Below are positions 9,420 through 19,541 of a stretch of DNA of 64,000 nt, piece by piece (the first letter of the stretch is position 1; each line of letters starts with the position of its first letter). Location of the stretch: assembly GCF_015767675.1 (NCBI RefSeq), contig NZ_CP065217.1:2356001-2420000 (forward strand). The letters are read 5' to 3'. The position numbers and the translations under genes are program-made. Origin of the DNA: Vibrio navarrensis. Its GTDB lineage: Bacteria; Pseudomonadota; Gammaproteobacteria; Enterobacterales; Vibrionaceae. Below the pieces are notes generated by a model. That model was given only the letters and a program-made list of their open reading frames with translations, made no database searches and was not told the DNA's origin.

Positions 9420-10415
9420 TTAGATTTCAACGTGCAGACACGAAACCGCGTGAGTATCTGTACCTTGAATGGTTGGTCTGGTTTTAGCACACGCTTCGGT
9501 CGCCTGTGGGCAACGCGTACGGAAGACACAGCCTGATGGTGGATTGATTGGCGAAGGCAAATCACCTTCCAACATCTGGATGGTTTTGCTGCGCTCGATC
9601 CTTGGGTCAGGGATCGGCACCGCAGACATCAGCGCTCGTGTGTATGGGTGTTTCGGATCGGCAAACAAGGCTTCTGATTTACCTAGCTCAACGGCATTAC
9701 CGAGGTACATCACCAATACGCGATCGGAGATGTGTTTCACCACCGACAAATCGTGCGCAATAAACACCAAAGAGAGGCCAAGCTCTTTTTGCAACTCTTT
9801 CAAGAGGTTGACAACCTGAGCTTGTATCGACACATCCAGAGCAGAAACAGGTTCATCACAGATGATCATCTTCGGGTTCAAGATCAACGCGCGAGCGATA
9901 CCAATACGCTGACACTGACCACCAGAAAACTCGTGTGGATAACGGTTGATTACGTTGGGCAATAGGCCAACCTTTGCCATCATCTCTTTCACACGATCTT
10001 TCACATCTTGCTTAGAAAGCTGCGGGTAGAAGGTTTCTAAAGGCTCAGCGATGATATCACCAACCGTCATACGCGGGTTAAGCGATGCCAATGGATCTTG
10101 GAAAATCATCTGCATGTCTTTGCGCGTTTCGCGGCGCTTGACCTCTTTCATCTTGGTCACATCTTGGCCAAGCCAAACGACTTCACCTTCGGTCGCTTGA
10201 ACAAGACCGATAATGGCACGAGCAAAAGTCGACTTACCGCAACCAGACTCGCCTACCACGCCGAGCGTTTCCCCTTCATAAAGGCGAATGTTCACTCCGT
10301 CAACCGCTTTCAGATTCGCAGGCTTGCTCCAAGGCCAAGCCGATTTAGACGCGATGCTGAAATGAACCTTCAGATTTTTAACGTCGAGTAGTATTTTTTT
10401 CTCTTGTGCACTCAT
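9420..10415 (-). CDS. oppF: Oligopeptide ABC importer ATP-binding protein OppF
   Basis: 331 residues from the ATG at 10415 ([19 protein letters not shown]). That ATG overlaps the oppD stop as ATGA, so translation is coupled; an upstream in-frame start is therefore less likely. Walker [10 protein letters not shown], signature [16 protein letters not shown] and Walker [12 protein letters not shown] are all present, plus the C-terminal oligopeptide/dipeptide extension with [11 protein letters not shown]. It forms the heterodimeric ATPase with OppD on the inner face of the membrane. Last gene of oppABCDF. Confidence 0.96.
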   Translation of the reverse strand: MSAQEKKILLDVKNLKVHFSIASKSAWPWSKPANLKAVDGVNIRLYEGETLGVVGESGCGKSTFARAIIGLVQATEGEVVWLGQDVTKMKEVKRRETRKDMQMIFQDPLASLNPRMTVGDIIAEPLETFYPQLSKQDVKDRVKEMMAKVGLLPNVINRYPHEFSGGQCQRIGIARALILNPKMIICDEPVSALDVSIQAQVVNLLKELQKELGLSLVFIAHDLSVVKHISDRVLVMYLGNAVELGKSEALFADPKHPYTRALMSAVPIPDPRIERSKTIQMLEGDLPSPINPPSGCVFRTRCPQATEACAKTRPTIQGTDTHAVSCLHVEI

Positions 10416-11386
10416 TTTGTCCAAGCCTCCCAATCAGAAAAACAGGCGCGCTGACGACCATCACCGAATTGCGTCAGAATTGGCGCTTCACGTTTACAGT
10501 GATCCATCACGCGATGACAGCGTTCTTGGTATGGGCAACCTGGTGGCAAACGCAGCAAGTTGGGTGGATTGCCCGGAATGGTTGGCAAGATCTCGCCTTC
10601 AGTATCAAGACGAGGAATCGCTTTCAAAAGACCTTCGGCATACGGATGAGTCGGTTGATAGAAAATGTCGTCAACTGTGCCATATTCCATTGTACGTCCC
10701 GCGTACATCACCAGCACTTTGTCACAAGAGCCTGCAACGACGCCCAGATCGTGAGTAATCATGATGATCGCCGTGTTGAACTCGCGTTTAAGTTCATTGA
10801 GCAGGTCCATGATCTGTGCCTGAACAGTCACATCCAATGCGGTGGTCGGTTCATCCGCGATCAACAGTTTGGGGCGACACAGCAGCGCCATCGCAATCAT
10901 CACACGTTGACGCATACCGCCTGAGAACTCATGCGGGTACATGGTAATACGTTTACGCGCTTCGGGAATTTTTACCGCTTCCAACATACGCACAGATTCT
11001 TCGAACGCTTGCGCTTTGCTCATGCCTTTGTGCAGCATAAGCACTTCCATCAACTGATCGCTCACCTTCATATACGGGTTAAGCGACGTCATTGGATCTT
11101 GGAAGATCATCGCGATCTGCTCTGCACGCACTTTGTTCAATTTCTTTTCAGGCAAGTTGAGGATCTCTTTGCCCTCAAACTTAGCACTACCTGAAATTTT
11201 TCCGTTTTTCGCCAGCAAGCCCATAATGGCAAATACCGTCTGGGATTTACCCGAACCAGACTCACCCACGATACCTAGGGTTTCACCTTGGTTTAGCGAG
11301 AAATTTAAATCGTTTACTGCGGTGACGATACCATCTTGCGTGGTAAATTCGACGCGCAGATCTTTGACATCTAATAAGCTCATCAT
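10412..11386 (-). CDS. oppD: Oligopeptide ABC importer ATP-binding protein OppD
   Basis: 324 residues. Walker [28 protein letters not shown] and [16 protein letters not shown] identify the ATPase; the C-terminal extension has [11 protein letters not shown], the cysteine motif of the OppD/DppD family that can carry an Fe-S cluster. Two ATGs stand in tandem; the second (11383) has the better spacing from AAGGAAG. Partner of OppF; the stop overlaps the oppF start. Confidence 0.96.
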   Translation of the reverse strand: MMSLLDVKDLRVEFTTQDGIVTAVNDLNFSLNQGETLGIVGESGSGKSQTVFAIMGLLAKNGKISGSAKFEGKEILNLPEKKLNKVRAEQIAMIFQDPMTSLNPYMKVSDQLMEVLMLHKGMSKAQAFEESVRMLEAVKIPEARKRITMYPHEFSGGMRQRVMIAMALLCRPKLLIADEPTTALDVTVQAQIMDLLNELKREFNTAIIMITHDLGVVAGSCDKVLVMYAGRTMEYGTVDDIFYQPTHPYAEGLLKAIPRLDTEGEILPTIPGNPPNLLRLPPGCPYQERCHRVMDHCKREAPILTQFGDGRQRACFSDWEAWTK

Positions 11387-11410
11387 TGCTTCCTTAATCT
11401 TTTATTCTAC

Positions 11411-12313
11411 TTATCTGTCTTTTGGATCGAGCGCATCGCGCAGGCCATCACCGACGTAGTTGAAACAGAATAGAGTAATAACCATGAACGCTGCTGGGAA
11501 AAGAAGCTGCCAAATAGCGACTTCCATTGTGTTCGCGCCTTCTTGCAGCAAGGCACCCCAGCTTGTCATCGGTTCCTGTACACCTAGACCAAGGAATGAA
11601 AGGAAGGATTCTGTCAGAATCATACTTGGGATGAGCAGTGTTGAGTAAACTGCCACGATGCCCAGCACATTTGGCACAATGTGCCGAGTAATAATATTCC
11701 AGTTACTAACACCACACACATGTGCTGCTTCAATAAACTCTTTGCTGCGCAAGCTCAACGTTTGCCCGCGCACAATACGTGCCATATCGAGCCAAGCAAT
11801 CGCACCAATGGCAACAAATATTAGAACAATGTTGCGGCCGAAAAAGGTGACTAGCACAATCACTAAGAACATGAATGGGATTGCGTATAGAATCTCTAGA
11901 ATACGCATCATAATGCGATCTGTACGTCCGCCAATAAAGCCCGATGCAGCGCCGTAAAGCGTACCGATCAGCACAGCAACCAGAGCCCCCATGATACCGA
12001 CCATCAGAGAGATGCGTCCACCTACTAGTGTACGCACCAATAGGTCTCGGCCGAGCGCATCTGTACCAAACCAGTGCTCAGCGGTTGGCGCTGCATGCAT
12101 GGCATACCAATCGGTATCTTCGTATGAATAAGTAGAAAACATTGGCACAAAAATAACGGCCAAAGTAATTAAAGAAAGAATGAACAAGCTGACCATTGCC
12201 GCTTTATTGCGCATAAAACGAATACGAGCATCCTGCCATAAACTGCGACCTTCAATTTCTAAGTTCTCAGAGAACTTTTCGATCGCTTCTAAGTTTGCTT
12301 TTTTGGTTAACAT
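11411..12313 (-). CDS. oppC: Oligopeptide ABC importer permease OppC
   Basis: 300 residues from the ATG at 12313 (MLTKKANLEAIEKFSENLEI), which matches the known OppC N-terminus; an upstream in-frame TTG at 12328 directly abuts the oppB stop and is less likely. One N-terminal hydrophobic segment, a periplasmic stretch, then five more with the EAA-like loop EAAHVCGVSNWNIITRHIVPN that contacts the ATPases. With OppB it forms the translocation channel for short peptides. Confidence 0.95.
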   Translation of the reverse strand: MLTKKANLEAIEKFSENLEIEGRSLWQDARIRFMRNKAAMVSLFILSLITLAVIFVPMFSTYSYEDTDWYAMHAAPTAEHWFGTDALGRDLLVRTLVGGRISLMVGIMGALVAVLIGTLYGAASGFIGGRTDRIMMRILEILYAIPFMFLVIVLVTFFGRNIVLIFVAIGAIAWLDMARIVRGQTLSLRSKEFIEAAHVCGVSNWNIITRHIVPNVLGIVAVYSTLLIPSMILTESFLSFLGLGVQEPMTSWGALLQEGANTMEVAIWQLLFPAAFMVITLFCFNYVGDGLRDALDPKDR

Positions 12314-12328
12314 AATATCCGTGTCCAA

Positions 12329-13249
12329 TTAGTAGCGAATTTTAGGGTCGATATACGCGAGCAGAATATCCACAACCGCATTGAAGATAATAAATAGGAA
12401 ACCGATTAAGATAGTTACCCCCATAACCAACGAATAGTCACGGTTAAAGGCGGCGTTAACAAATAGTTTACCGATGCCCGGCAACCCAAAGATGGTTTCA
12501 ATGACGACAGAGCCAGTAATGATACCAACGAATGCCGGACCCATATAAGACACTACAGGCATCATAGCTGGTTTCAGGGCATGCTTGATAACAATGTAGC
12601 GATAACTTAAACCTTTGGCGCGAGCAGTACGAATGAAGTTACTGTTTAGAGTTTCAATCATTGAACCCCGTGTGATACGGGCAAAGGTGGCAACATATAG
12701 CAACGACATACCAATAACAGGAAGTGTCATATAGTGGAAGGAACCATCTAACCATCCACCGGCTGGGAACCACCCCAGATTAATAGAGAAGATATAAATC
12801 AACACGGGGGCGAGTACAAAAGAAGGCATCACCACGCCGAGCATAGCCGTCGACATTATCGAGTAGTCAACCCAAGTGTTTTGCCTTAATGCTGCGATAG
12901 TACCGATACTTACCCCTAAAATGACAGTAAATATAAATGCTGCAAATCCAACTTTAGCAGATACAGGCAAAGCACTCGCTATCAATTCGTTTACCGAATA
13001 ATCTTTATATTTAAACGATGGGCCAAAATCACCTTGCAAGATATTGGTCAAGTAGGTGAAATATTGTTCAGATACTGGTTTATCCAAACCATATTTCGCG
13101 TTGATATTAGCCATAACCTCTGGAGGCAGAGGACGCTCAGAAGAAAATGGGTTACCTGGTGCAAAACGCATCAGAAAGAAAGATATCGTGATTAGCACCA
13201 ACAAAGTTGGAATCGCTTCAAATATCCTTTTTGCAATGAATTTAATCAT
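12329..13249 (-). CDS. oppB: Oligopeptide ABC importer permease OppB
   Basis: 306 residues, the E. coli length. The N-terminal MIKFIAKRIFEAIPTLLVLI helix, six hydrophobic segments and the cytoplasmic EAA loop RTARAKGLSYRYIVIKHALK mark a binding-protein-dependent permease of the DppB/OppB type. The oppC frame starts 15 bases after its stop. It is separated from oppA by 99 bases holding a strong hairpin. Confidence 0.95.
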   Translation of the reverse strand: MIKFIAKRIFEAIPTLLVLITISFFLMRFAPGNPFSSERPLPPEVMANINAKYGLDKPVSEQYFTYLTNILQGDFGPSFKYKDYSVNELIASALPVSAKVGFAAFIFTVILGVSIGTIAALRQNTWVDYSIMSTAMLGVVMPSFVLAPVLIYIFSINLGWFPAGGWLDGSFHYMTLPVIGMSLLYVATFARITRGSMIETLNSNFIRTARAKGLSYRYIVIKHALKPAMMPVVSYMGPAFVGIITGSVVIETIFGLPGIGKLFVNAAFNRDYSLVMGVTILIGFLFIIFNAVVDILLAYIDPKIRY

Positions 13250-13286
13250 AAACTCACTCTTTCAGTCTGTGACAATAGAAATTAAA

Positions 13287-13319
13287 AGACGCTGTATGCG
13301 CGCTGCGCATACAGTGTCT
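13287..13319 (-). terminator. Strong hairpin between oppA and oppB (probable attenuator)
   Basis: Arms 13287-13301 and 13305-13319 are complementary over 15 bases with one mismatch (a G-U pair in RNA), three-base loop. Read leftward the right-hand side is followed by TTTTAATTTC. Such hairpins after binding-protein genes commonly stop most transcripts or protect the upstream mRNA so that oppA is made in excess over oppBCDF. Confidence 0.7.
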
Positions 13320-13348
13320 ATATATTTATAGTTTTAAATGCTCAAGAA

Positions 13349-14980
13349 CTATTGAGCTTTGATGTAAAGATCTTTAGCGTAGATCTTATCTTCCGCGTTA
13401 CCAGCAGGGTAGCCGCCAACCGTTGGAGATACTAAACGAGATTTTACGTACTGATAGATAGGCGCAAGTGGCATATCACGAGCTAGTAATTTCTCAGCAT
13501 CAACATATAGAGCTTCACGCTCTGCGTCGGAAGTGGTGTTCATCGCTTTTTCCATCACTGCATCGTATTCTGCACTGTGGTATTTCTGGTCGTTTGAGCT
13601 GTTATTGGACTGCATCAGTGACAAGAAGCTTGATGCTTCGTTGTAGTCACCACACCAACCAGCACGAGTTACGTCATATCCACCCGAACGACGTGTATCT
13701 AGGAAAGTCTTCCACTCTTGGTTTTCTAGCGCTACGTCAACACCCAGTGTGGTTTTCCACATTGATTGGACCGCAGTTGCAATCTTCTTGTGGTTTTCTG
13801 AAGTGTTGTACAGCAGTGTGAATTTTAGAGGGTTTGATTTGTCGTAACCCGCTTCAGCTAGAAGTTTCTTCGCCTCAGCAATACGTTCTTTCTGGGTCAT
13901 CTTGCCATAAGCAGGCATTTCAGGGTGGAATCCGGCTGTGATTTCTGGGGTCAAGAAATAAGCAGGTTTCTGACCTTGACCAAGAATCGCGTCTGTGATG
14001 ATGTTACGGTCAATCGCGTAAGACAATGCTTTGCGAACACGTACATCATTGAAAGGTGCTTTCTGGTTGTTGAAGCCATAGTAGTAAGTACATAGGTTAC
14101 CTTGTACTTGAATCGATTCAGGATGCTCTTTCTTCAGGCGTTTGAAGTGCTCAAGTGGCAATTCGTTTGTGATCTGAATCTCACCAGATAGAAAACGGTT
14201 CATTTCCGAGACTTGGTTTTCAATTGGCAGGTAAGTCACTTTGTTGATGACTGTATGCTCATTGTCCCAGTAATTAGAGTTACGTTTTAGCTCCATACGC
14301 TCGTTCACAACCCATTTATCTAGAACGTATGCGCCGTTACCTACGAAGTGTTCAGGTTTGGTCCACTGATCGCCCCATTTTTCAACCGTTGCACGGTGTA
14401 CTGGTTTCACAGTAGTGTGGCCCATCATTTTCACAAAGTATGGAACCGCTGATTCCAATTTGATCTCCAGTGTGTTTGCATCCAATGCTTTCACACCCAA
14501 AGTTTCTTTGTCTTTTTTCCCTGCGATGATGTCAGCAGCATTTTCCATCGTCGTCATCTCTAGGTACCAAGAGTATGGAGAAGCGGTTGCTGGATCAACT
14601 GCACGTTTGAAGCTGTATACGAAGTCTTCAGCAGTCACAGGATCGCCGTTAGACCATTTCGCATTTTTACGCAGGTGGAAAACAAAGGTTTTGTTGTCTG
14701 TTGTTTCCCAGCTTTCAGCCACACCTGGGATAGTGTTGCCAGTTGCATCCTGGTTCACCAAGCCTTCGAGTAAATCGCGAATAACGTTTGACTCTGGCAC
14801 CCCTTCCGTTTTGTGCGGATCGATAGACGCGACTTCTGTGCCGTTACCACGAACCAGTTCCTGCTTTGCTGCTAGTTTAGTACCTGCTGGAACATCAGCA
14901 GCGAAGGAAAGAGTAGAAGTGGCAGCCATTGCCAAACCAGCGCCTAGAAGAAGGGCTTGAGTGATTTTGTTCTTATACAT
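13349..14980 (-). CDS. oppA: Oligopeptide-binding protein OppA
   Basis: 543 residues, as in E. coli. A Sec signal peptide (MYKNKITQALLLGAGLAMAA, cleavage near AFA/SFA-ADV about residue 28) targets the periplasm. The SBP_bac_5 family pattern is clear: ASIDPHKTEGVPESNVIRDL, AKWSNGDPVTAEDFVYSFKR and RAGWCGDYNEASSFL, the last lining the peptide pocket. It captures peptides of two to five residues for the OppBCDF transporter. First gene of the operon, with a 450-base upstream region. Confidence 0.97.
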   Translation of the reverse strand: MYKNKITQALLLGAGLAMAATSTLSFAADVPAGTKLAAKQELVRGNGTEVASIDPHKTEGVPESNVIRDLLEGLVNQDATGNTIPGVAESWETTDNKTFVFHLRKNAKWSNGDPVTAEDFVYSFKRAVDPATASPYSWYLEMTTMENAADIIAGKKDKETLGVKALDANTLEIKLESAVPYFVKMMGHTTVKPVHRATVEKWGDQWTKPEHFVGNGAYVLDKWVVNERMELKRNSNYWDNEHTVINKVTYLPIENQVSEMNRFLSGEIQITNELPLEHFKRLKKEHPESIQVQGNLCTYYYGFNNQKAPFNDVRVRKALSYAIDRNIITDAILGQGQKPAYFLTPEITAGFHPEMPAYGKMTQKERIAEAKKLLAEAGYDKSNPLKFTLLYNTSENHKKIATAVQSMWKTTLGVDVALENQEWKTFLDTRRSGGYDVTRAGWCGDYNEASSFLSLMQSNNSSNDQKYHSAEYDAVMEKAMNTTSDAEREALYVDAEKLLARDMPLAPIYQYVKSRLVSPTVGGYPAGNAEDKIYAKDLYIKAQ

Positions 14981-15461
14981 GCATAAACTCCAAGTTTTTC
15001 ATTTGCATCCATGACTTCTTTGCAAGACACCAGAACGGCCAGTGATTTAGGAATTTTTAGCTTGTTTTTTAAGCAAAAATAGCTAAATAATCGCAAAGAT
15101 TGCGGCACACATTAGCAATCATTGAAGTAATTTGCCATAAAAATGTAGCAAAAAACGTAATAATCCTTAGGAAACCGCACAATATTAGCACCTTATACTA
15201 CAGCTTTAGTTTTCAGCAGAAGTTTCTTGACCAGCTCACCAAAACTCGTAGATATAAGTGTCGATAAATCTAAAAATCAACTCCACATCAGCATCTTGTG
15301 CTAGATATGTTGCTAAAAATTAACATTTATGACATATGGCGTCTAACAGATTGTGGCAAATATTTTGTCAGAAAAGGTGGTCTTGTGAACAATGTCACCG
15401 ATTCAACACAGATACAAAAGTGAACTTAAGATCATGTTATTACTGAAAGTGATCGTGATAC
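14981..15461. other. Gene-free region upstream of oppA
   Basis: About 480 bases with no plausible coding frame. It must hold the oppA promoter and a long leader. It is AT-rich, and I see no strong hairpin, tRNA or recognisable riboswitch. OppA messages in related bacteria are targets of the GcvB sRNA, but no pairing site could be confirmed by eye. Confidence 0.5.
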
Positions 15462-15493
15462 AAAAAAGCGATGGATGAGACCGAGACCATCGC
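15461..15493 (-). terminator. Rho-independent terminator after moaE
   Basis: GCGATGG (15468-15474) pairs with CCATCGC (15487-15493); on the minus strand the stem is followed by TTTTTTG. It ends the moa operon. Confidence 0.88.
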
Positions 15494-15510
15494 TTTTCAT
15501 TGTCTGTTGA

Positions 15511-15972
15511 TTATTGGGGAGAATGCCAACGCTGCGCTGCTTTGCTGTCCGATTCTCGAGATTCCACCCAGCGCGTTTGCTCAGTGGTTCTCTCTTTCTT
15601 CCAAAAAGGCGCGTTGGTCTTGAGGAAGTCCATAATAAATTCGCACGCCTCAAACGCCGCACTGCGGTGCGCACTGGACACGCCGACTAGGACAATTTGA
15701 TCGCCAAGCGCTAGATCACCAACTCGGTGAATCACTCGAACGCCTAATAGTGGCCAGCGTATTTGCGCTTGATCGCAAATCTCACTCAGTGACTTTTCGG
15801 TCATGCCCGGATAATGCTCGAGTGACAAGCCAATCACCTTGTCGCCGAGATTCATATCACGCACTTTGCCAACAAAAGTGACCACTGCCCCGGCGGCACT
15901 ACCCTGCGCTAGATGGGCATATTCTGTGGCGAGATCGAAGTCCTCTAACTGAACAGAAACACGCAAATCCAA
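15511..15972 (-). CDS. moaE: Molybdopterin synthase catalytic subunit MoaE
   Basis: 153 residues. MoaE holds precursor Z (cPMP) while two sulfurs from MoaD thiocarboxylates are inserted to form molybdopterin. Recognisable stretches are AGAVVTFVGKVRDMN, LEHYPGMTEKSL, HRVGDLALGDQIVLVGVSSA and the catalytic-lysine region FLKTNAPFWKKE. The stop is followed by the operon terminator; the moaD stop lies 2 bases upstream of its start. Confidence 0.96.
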   Translation of the reverse strand: MDLRVSVQLEDFDLATEYAHLAQGSAAGAVVTFVGKVRDMNLGDKVIGLSLEHYPGMTEKSLSEICDQAQIRWPLLGVRVIHRVGDLALGDQIVLVGVSSAHRSAAFEACEFIMDFLKTNAPFWKKERTTEQTRWVESRESDSKAAQRWHSPQ

Positions 15973-15974
15973 GG

Positions 15975-16220
15975 CTAACCTCCTGTCACTGGTGGAAAAA
16001 ATGCCACCTCATCACCGTCTTTTACTTCAGTATCCAATGACACAATACTTTGATTAACTGCCGCCAACAGCTTACCGGTTTCCAATGCAAGAGCCCACTT
16101 TCCGGTTTGCGAGGCAAGATGAGCGCGAATCGCTTCGACATTCGCAAACGGCTCTTGCAGCTCAACTGAATCCGTGCATACCAACTCGCGGGTTTGCGCG
16201 AAAAAGAGAACTTTGATCAT
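15975..16220 (-). CDS. moaD: Molybdopterin synthase sulfur carrier MoaD
   Basis: 81 residues with a ubiquitin-like fold pattern and the required C-terminal Gly-Gly (PPVTGG), which is adenylated and converted to a thiocarboxylate before sulfur transfer in the MoaD-MoaE complex. It starts within the last codons of moaC (4-base overlap), so expression is coupled. Confidence 0.96.
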   Translation of the reverse strand: MIKVLFFAQTRELVCTDSVELQEPFANVEAIRAHLASQTGKWALALETGKLLAAVNQSIVSLDTEVKDGDEVAFFPPVTGG

Positions 16221-16696
16221 ACATCCACCTTAAAGTGCCCTGATTTGCCGCCCGTTTTTTCCAACAGCCGTATATTGCCGATCACAATGTCTTTCTGTAC
16301 CGCTTTACACATATCGTAGATGGTAAGAGCCGCTACAGAGGCCGCAGTCAACGCTTCCATTTCAACGCCTGTCTTGCCCGCCAACTTGCACACCGATTCA
16401 ATACGAACTTTATTTTCCGTTTCAATGGCTTCGATCTGTACTTCGACTTTCGTCAGCAACAAAGGGTGGCAAAGTGGAATTAAATCCCAGGTTTTCTTTG
16501 CCGCTTGGATACCGGCAATGCGCGCCGTCGCGAAGACATCACCTTTATGATGTTGGCCGGATAGAATAAGTTGCAGCGTTTCTGGCGCCATTTGAACCAA
16601 GGCTTCTGCCCTTGCTTCACGCACCGTTTCAGCTTTGGCCGACACATCCACCATATTGGCTTCGCCCGAGGCATTGATATGGGTTAATTGGCTCAT
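16217..16696 (-). CDS. moaC: Cyclic pyranopterin monophosphate synthase MoaC
   Basis: 159 residues from the ATG at 16696 ([20 protein letters not shown]), preceded by AAAGGAG. MoaC converts the MoaA product 3',8-cyclo-GTP to cPMP. Family hallmarks are [15 protein letters not shown] and the active-site stretch [19 protein letters not shown] followed by YDMCKA. An upstream start at 16714 would overlap the moaB stop and lacks a better ribosome site. Fourth gene from the 3' end in the operon order moaABCDE. Confidence 0.96.
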   Translation of the reverse strand: MSQLTHINASGEANMVDVSAKAETVREARAEALVQMAPETLQLILSGQHHKGDVFATARIAGIQAAKKTWDLIPLCHPLLLTKVEVQIEAIETENKVRIESVCKLAGKTGVEMEALTAASVAALTIYDMCKAVQKDIVIGNIRLLEKTGGKSGHFKVDV

Positions 16697-16706
16697 ACTC
16701 TCTCCT

Positions 16707-17219
16707 TTATACACTCAGATGAGGCATAAAGTTGCACGGACGATGGCTGGCATCCAATTGTTGCTTGATAATTTTGCTCCAGCCCGTGCGACACGCACCC
16801 GTTGAACCCGGCATGGCGAAAATTACTGTATGGTTGGCAAAACCCGCAATCGCGCGAGATTGAATCGTGGAAGTACCGATCTCTTCATACGATACTTGAC
16901 GGAATAGCTCACCAAAGCCTTCTACTTCTTTATCAAACAATGGCTTGAGCGCCTCAGGCGTGCTATCGCGCGAAGTAAAGCCCGTTCCGCCAGTAATAAG
17001 CACGGCCTGTACGCTCTCATCGGCAATCCACTGAGATACAATGGCGCGGATCTTATACATATCGTCAATGACAATTTTCTTATCGACTATGTGATGTCCA
17101 GCTTCCTTGGCGCTCTCCACCAAATACGCACCAGAAGTGTCATTTGCTTCGCTACGTGTATCTGACACGGTCAATACCGCAATATTTGCTGGTTGGAATT
17201 TACTTTCAGCGTGACCCAT
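16707..17219 (-). CDS. moaB: Molybdenum cofactor biosynthesis protein MoaB
   Basis: 170 residues of the MogA/MoaB molybdopterin-binding fold: [37 protein letters not shown] and [23 protein letters not shown]. coli MoaB has no essential known role; related proteins adenylate molybdopterin. It lies 74 bases after moaA and 10 bases before the preferred moaC start. Confidence 0.94.
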   Translation of the reverse strand: MGHAESKFQPANIAVLTVSDTRSEANDTSGAYLVESAKEAGHHIVDKKIVIDDMYKIRAIVSQWIADESVQAVLITGGTGFTSRDSTPEALKPLFDKEVEGFGELFRQVSYEEIGTSTIQSRAIAGFANHTVIFAMPGSTGACRTGWSKIIKQQLDASHRPCNFMPHLSV

Positions 17220-17293
17220 TTTTGTTCACCTTGTCATATCATTTAATCAGTTGTCTGCTCACCCTTTAGGCGGTGAGTTCGAGAAGTTTGGAA

Positions 17294-18283
17294 TTATCCA
17301 CCGATAGAAGCCAAATGTGGCGTCGCACCGGTGTTGCCTTGTTGGAGAAAGTGGCTGACGGCTTTATTTTTCAATCCGCCTGCAATGCGAGTGATCAGTT
17401 CGTCACGTTGCTCGTCACGGTGTAAGAGATCACGCAGATCGACTCCTTGTTCACCAAACAAACACAGATGCAATTTGCCTTTTGCCGATACTCTCAAGCG
17501 ATTGCAACTGGTGCAAAAATCTTTTTCGTAGGGCATGATCAGACCAATTTCACCCCGATAATCTGGATGAACAAAAACCTGTGCAGGGCCATCATTAGCG
17601 GCTTTCACTTTCGGCAGCCAGCCTGCATTGAGTAGTTGAGTGCGGATCACAGCACCAGAAACATGATGCTGGTTGAAGAGTTGGTCCATCTCACCAGTTT
17701 GCATTAATTCGATCAAACGTAATTGAATTGGGCGATCTTTTATCCAGCGCAGGAAAGCCGGAAACTCGCGTAAATTTAGCCCTTTCATCAATACCACGTT
17801 GACTTTGACTTGCTCATAACCGACATCAAATGCACGGTCGATACCTGACATCACTTGAGCAAATTTGTTCTCACCGGTAATTTGCTGAAACATCCGCGCA
17901 TCAAGACTATCGACGCTGACATTGATGTGAGTCAGCCCTGCCGCTTGCCACTGCGCGACCTGCTTCTCAAGCCGATAGCCATTTGTGGTCATCGCCACTT
18001 TTTCGATACCCGGGGTTGAAGCAATGCTCTCAATGATGGGTAAAAAGTCTTTACGCAGACTAGGCTCGCCACCTGTAATGCGCACTTTGTTTGTGCCGCA
18101 AGAGGCAAACGCAGCCACCAGCCGGCGGATCTCTGGGACAGATAAAAAAGACGAAGGCGCTTGCCCGTGCGACTGATAGCCGTTAGGTAAGCAGTAAGTG
18201 CACTTAAAATTACAGACGTCAGTCACCGACAAACGCAGGTAATAGAACTTGCGATGAAATGTATCTTCAAATTGTTGCGCCAC
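17294..18283 (-). CDS. moaA: GTP 3',8-cyclase MoaA (radical SAM)
   Basis: 329 residues from a GTG at 18283 ([20 protein letters not shown]), chosen because GGAAAGG stands at 18290-18296 with ideal spacing and because related MoaA proteins start at this point; an in-frame TTG at 18298 would bury that ribosome site. The radical-SAM cluster motif [19 protein letters not shown], the C-terminal cluster [21 protein letters not shown] and the terminal Gly-Gly (SIGG) needed for activation are all present. It makes the first intermediate of molybdopterin from GTP in the cytoplasm. Confidence 0.96.
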   Translation of the reverse strand: MAQQFEDTFHRKFYYLRLSVTDVCNFKCTYCLPNGYQSHGQAPSSFLSVPEIRRLVAAFASCGTNKVRITGGEPSLRKDFLPIIESIASTPGIEKVAMTTNGYRLEKQVAQWQAAGLTHINVSVDSLDARMFQQITGENKFAQVMSGIDRAFDVGYEQVKVNVVLMKGLNLREFPAFLRWIKDRPIQLRLIELMQTGEMDQLFNQHHVSGAVIRTQLLNAGWLPKVKAANDGPAQVFVHPDYRGEIGLIMPYEKDFCTSCNRLRVSAKGKLHLCLFGEQGVDLRDLLHRDEQRDELITRIAGGLKNKAVSHFLQQGNTGATPHLASIGG

Positions 18284-18298
18284 GGAACACCTTTCCAA

Positions 18299-18440
18299 AT
18301 ACGGGAGGCGAGATCATTTCCAATGTCGCCCTTGTGGCCTTTTGCCACTGGCTTAAGCTGCTTATCGCAAAACACGACTTAGCAAGTTAAGCTCGGAGTT
18401 ATGGCACCCTTGATCTAGCAAGATAAGGGTAGCTTTGCCA
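18299..18440 (-). promoter_or_regulatory. Probable Moco riboswitch in the moaA leader
   Basis: Read leftward, the leader holds ACTCCGAGC, a hairpin CAGTGGC/GGCCAC near 18339-18353, GGGCGAC and finally CTCGCCTCCCGTA followed by the ribosome site GGAAAGGTG. The last block and its distance to the ribosome site closely resemble the E. coli moaA leader, where the molybdenum-cofactor RNA motif represses translation. Outer limits are estimated. An additional hairpin ACCCTT/AAGGGT lies at its 5' edge. Confidence 0.7.
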
Positions 18441-18585
18441 GATAAAATACTTAATATTTATGGTGGAATCTAGCTCTAGCCAAGAAAAACATCACTAAAT
18501 ACACAATTTACTACTTAGTGAGTATCTGATATGAATCGAATACTCTAAATTGTAGTTGGTTATGACAAAAAATAAGAAGAATTGA

Positions 18586-19479
18586 ATGAACGTACACACT
18601 TCCAAAAAGGTCGTCGCAGTGGGTGGCGGCCATGGCTTAGGAAGAGTTTTGGCAGCTCTTAAAGACTTTGGTGGGAACGCGACAGGTATTGTCGCGACTA
18701 CAGATAACGGCGGCTCAACCGGGCGTATTCGACACTGCCAAGGCGGCATCGCTTGGGGCGATACCCGCAACTGTATTAACCAGCTCATCACCGAACCATC
18801 TATCAGTTCCATGATGTTTGAATACCGTTTTAAAGGCAGTGGTGAACTTGACGGGCACAACTTAGGGAATCTGATGCTCACGGCATTGGACAACTTATCT
18901 GTTCGGCCTTTAGACGCCATCAATCTTGTGCGTGACATGCTCAAAGTCGAGGTCAATATTCTCCCCATGTCTGAGCACCCGTCCGATCTCACCGCCCTGT
19001 CGGTGGAGGGAAAATGGGTCACAGGAGAAACCAACGTGGATGAAATGGCCACCGATTTAAAACGCTTGGATCTTTCCCCAAAAGTGCCAGCCACGAAGGA
19101 AGCCGTCGTCGCACTTGAGCAAGCGGATGCAATTATTCTTGGCCCGGGCAGCTTTTTGACCAGCATTATGCCACCTTTACTTTTGCCTGAGCTGGGTAAA
19201 GCGATTGCACGTAACAGCAGGGCGAAACTGATATTCGTTGCTAACCTTAGCCCTGAATATGGCCCAGCAGGAAGAATGGATCTCAAACAAAAGCTGGAAT
19301 GGTGTGAACGTGCTTGTCAAGGACGGAAAATTGATGTCATTCTTGGCGATACTGAACATCCTGATTTAAAAAAACATTGGCATTTCGCGACCCAATCTCT
19401 TGCCTCTGCCAACCACGATTGGCGACATGATCGCAATAAATTGCGTTTAGCCATTGAACAGCAACTGATTCAAGCTTAA
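18586..19479 (+). CDS. ybhK: YvcK/YbhK-family protein (UPF0052, CofD-like)
   Basis: 297 residues. The N-terminal VVAVGGGHGLGRVLAAL and the TDNGGSTGRIR motif are the hallmarks of the YvcK/CofD-like fold that binds nucleotide-sugars or related ligands; the family affects central carbon balance and cell shape in Gram-positives, while the E. coli role is undefined. ILGPGSFLTSIMPPLL further supports it. Divergent from moaA, as ybhK is in E. coli, so the two share a 300-base regulatory gap. Confidence 0.92.
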   Translation: MNVHTSKKVVAVGGGHGLGRVLAALKDFGGNATGIVATTDNGGSTGRIRHCQGGIAWGDTRNCINQLITEPSISSMMFEYRFKGSGELDGHNLGNLMLTALDNLSVRPLDAINLVRDMLKVEVNILPMSEHPSDLTALSVEGKWVTGETNVDEMATDLKRLDLSPKVPATKEAVVALEQADAIILGPGSFLTSIMPPLLLPELGKAIARNSRAKLIFVANLSPEYGPAGRMDLKQKLEWCERACQGRKIDVILGDTEHPDLKKHWHFATQSLASANHDWRHDRNKLRLAIEQQLIQA

Positions 19480-19492
19480 TGGGTAATACACT

Positions 19493-19516
19493 AACGGCCC
19501 ATCAAGGGCCGTTTTC
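19493..19516 (+). terminator. Rho-independent terminator after ybhK
   Basis: AACGGCCC (19493-19500) pairs with GGGCCGTT (19506-19513), five-base loop, then TTTC. It separates ybhK from the convergent luxU. Confidence 0.85.
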
Positions 19517-19541
19517 GATTCCCATATCCTATATTAGACGC

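Noticed and set aside
18495..19286. 263-codon frame opposite ybhK
   Set aside because: It is antisense to a well-recognised protein, has no family signature and no ribosome site.
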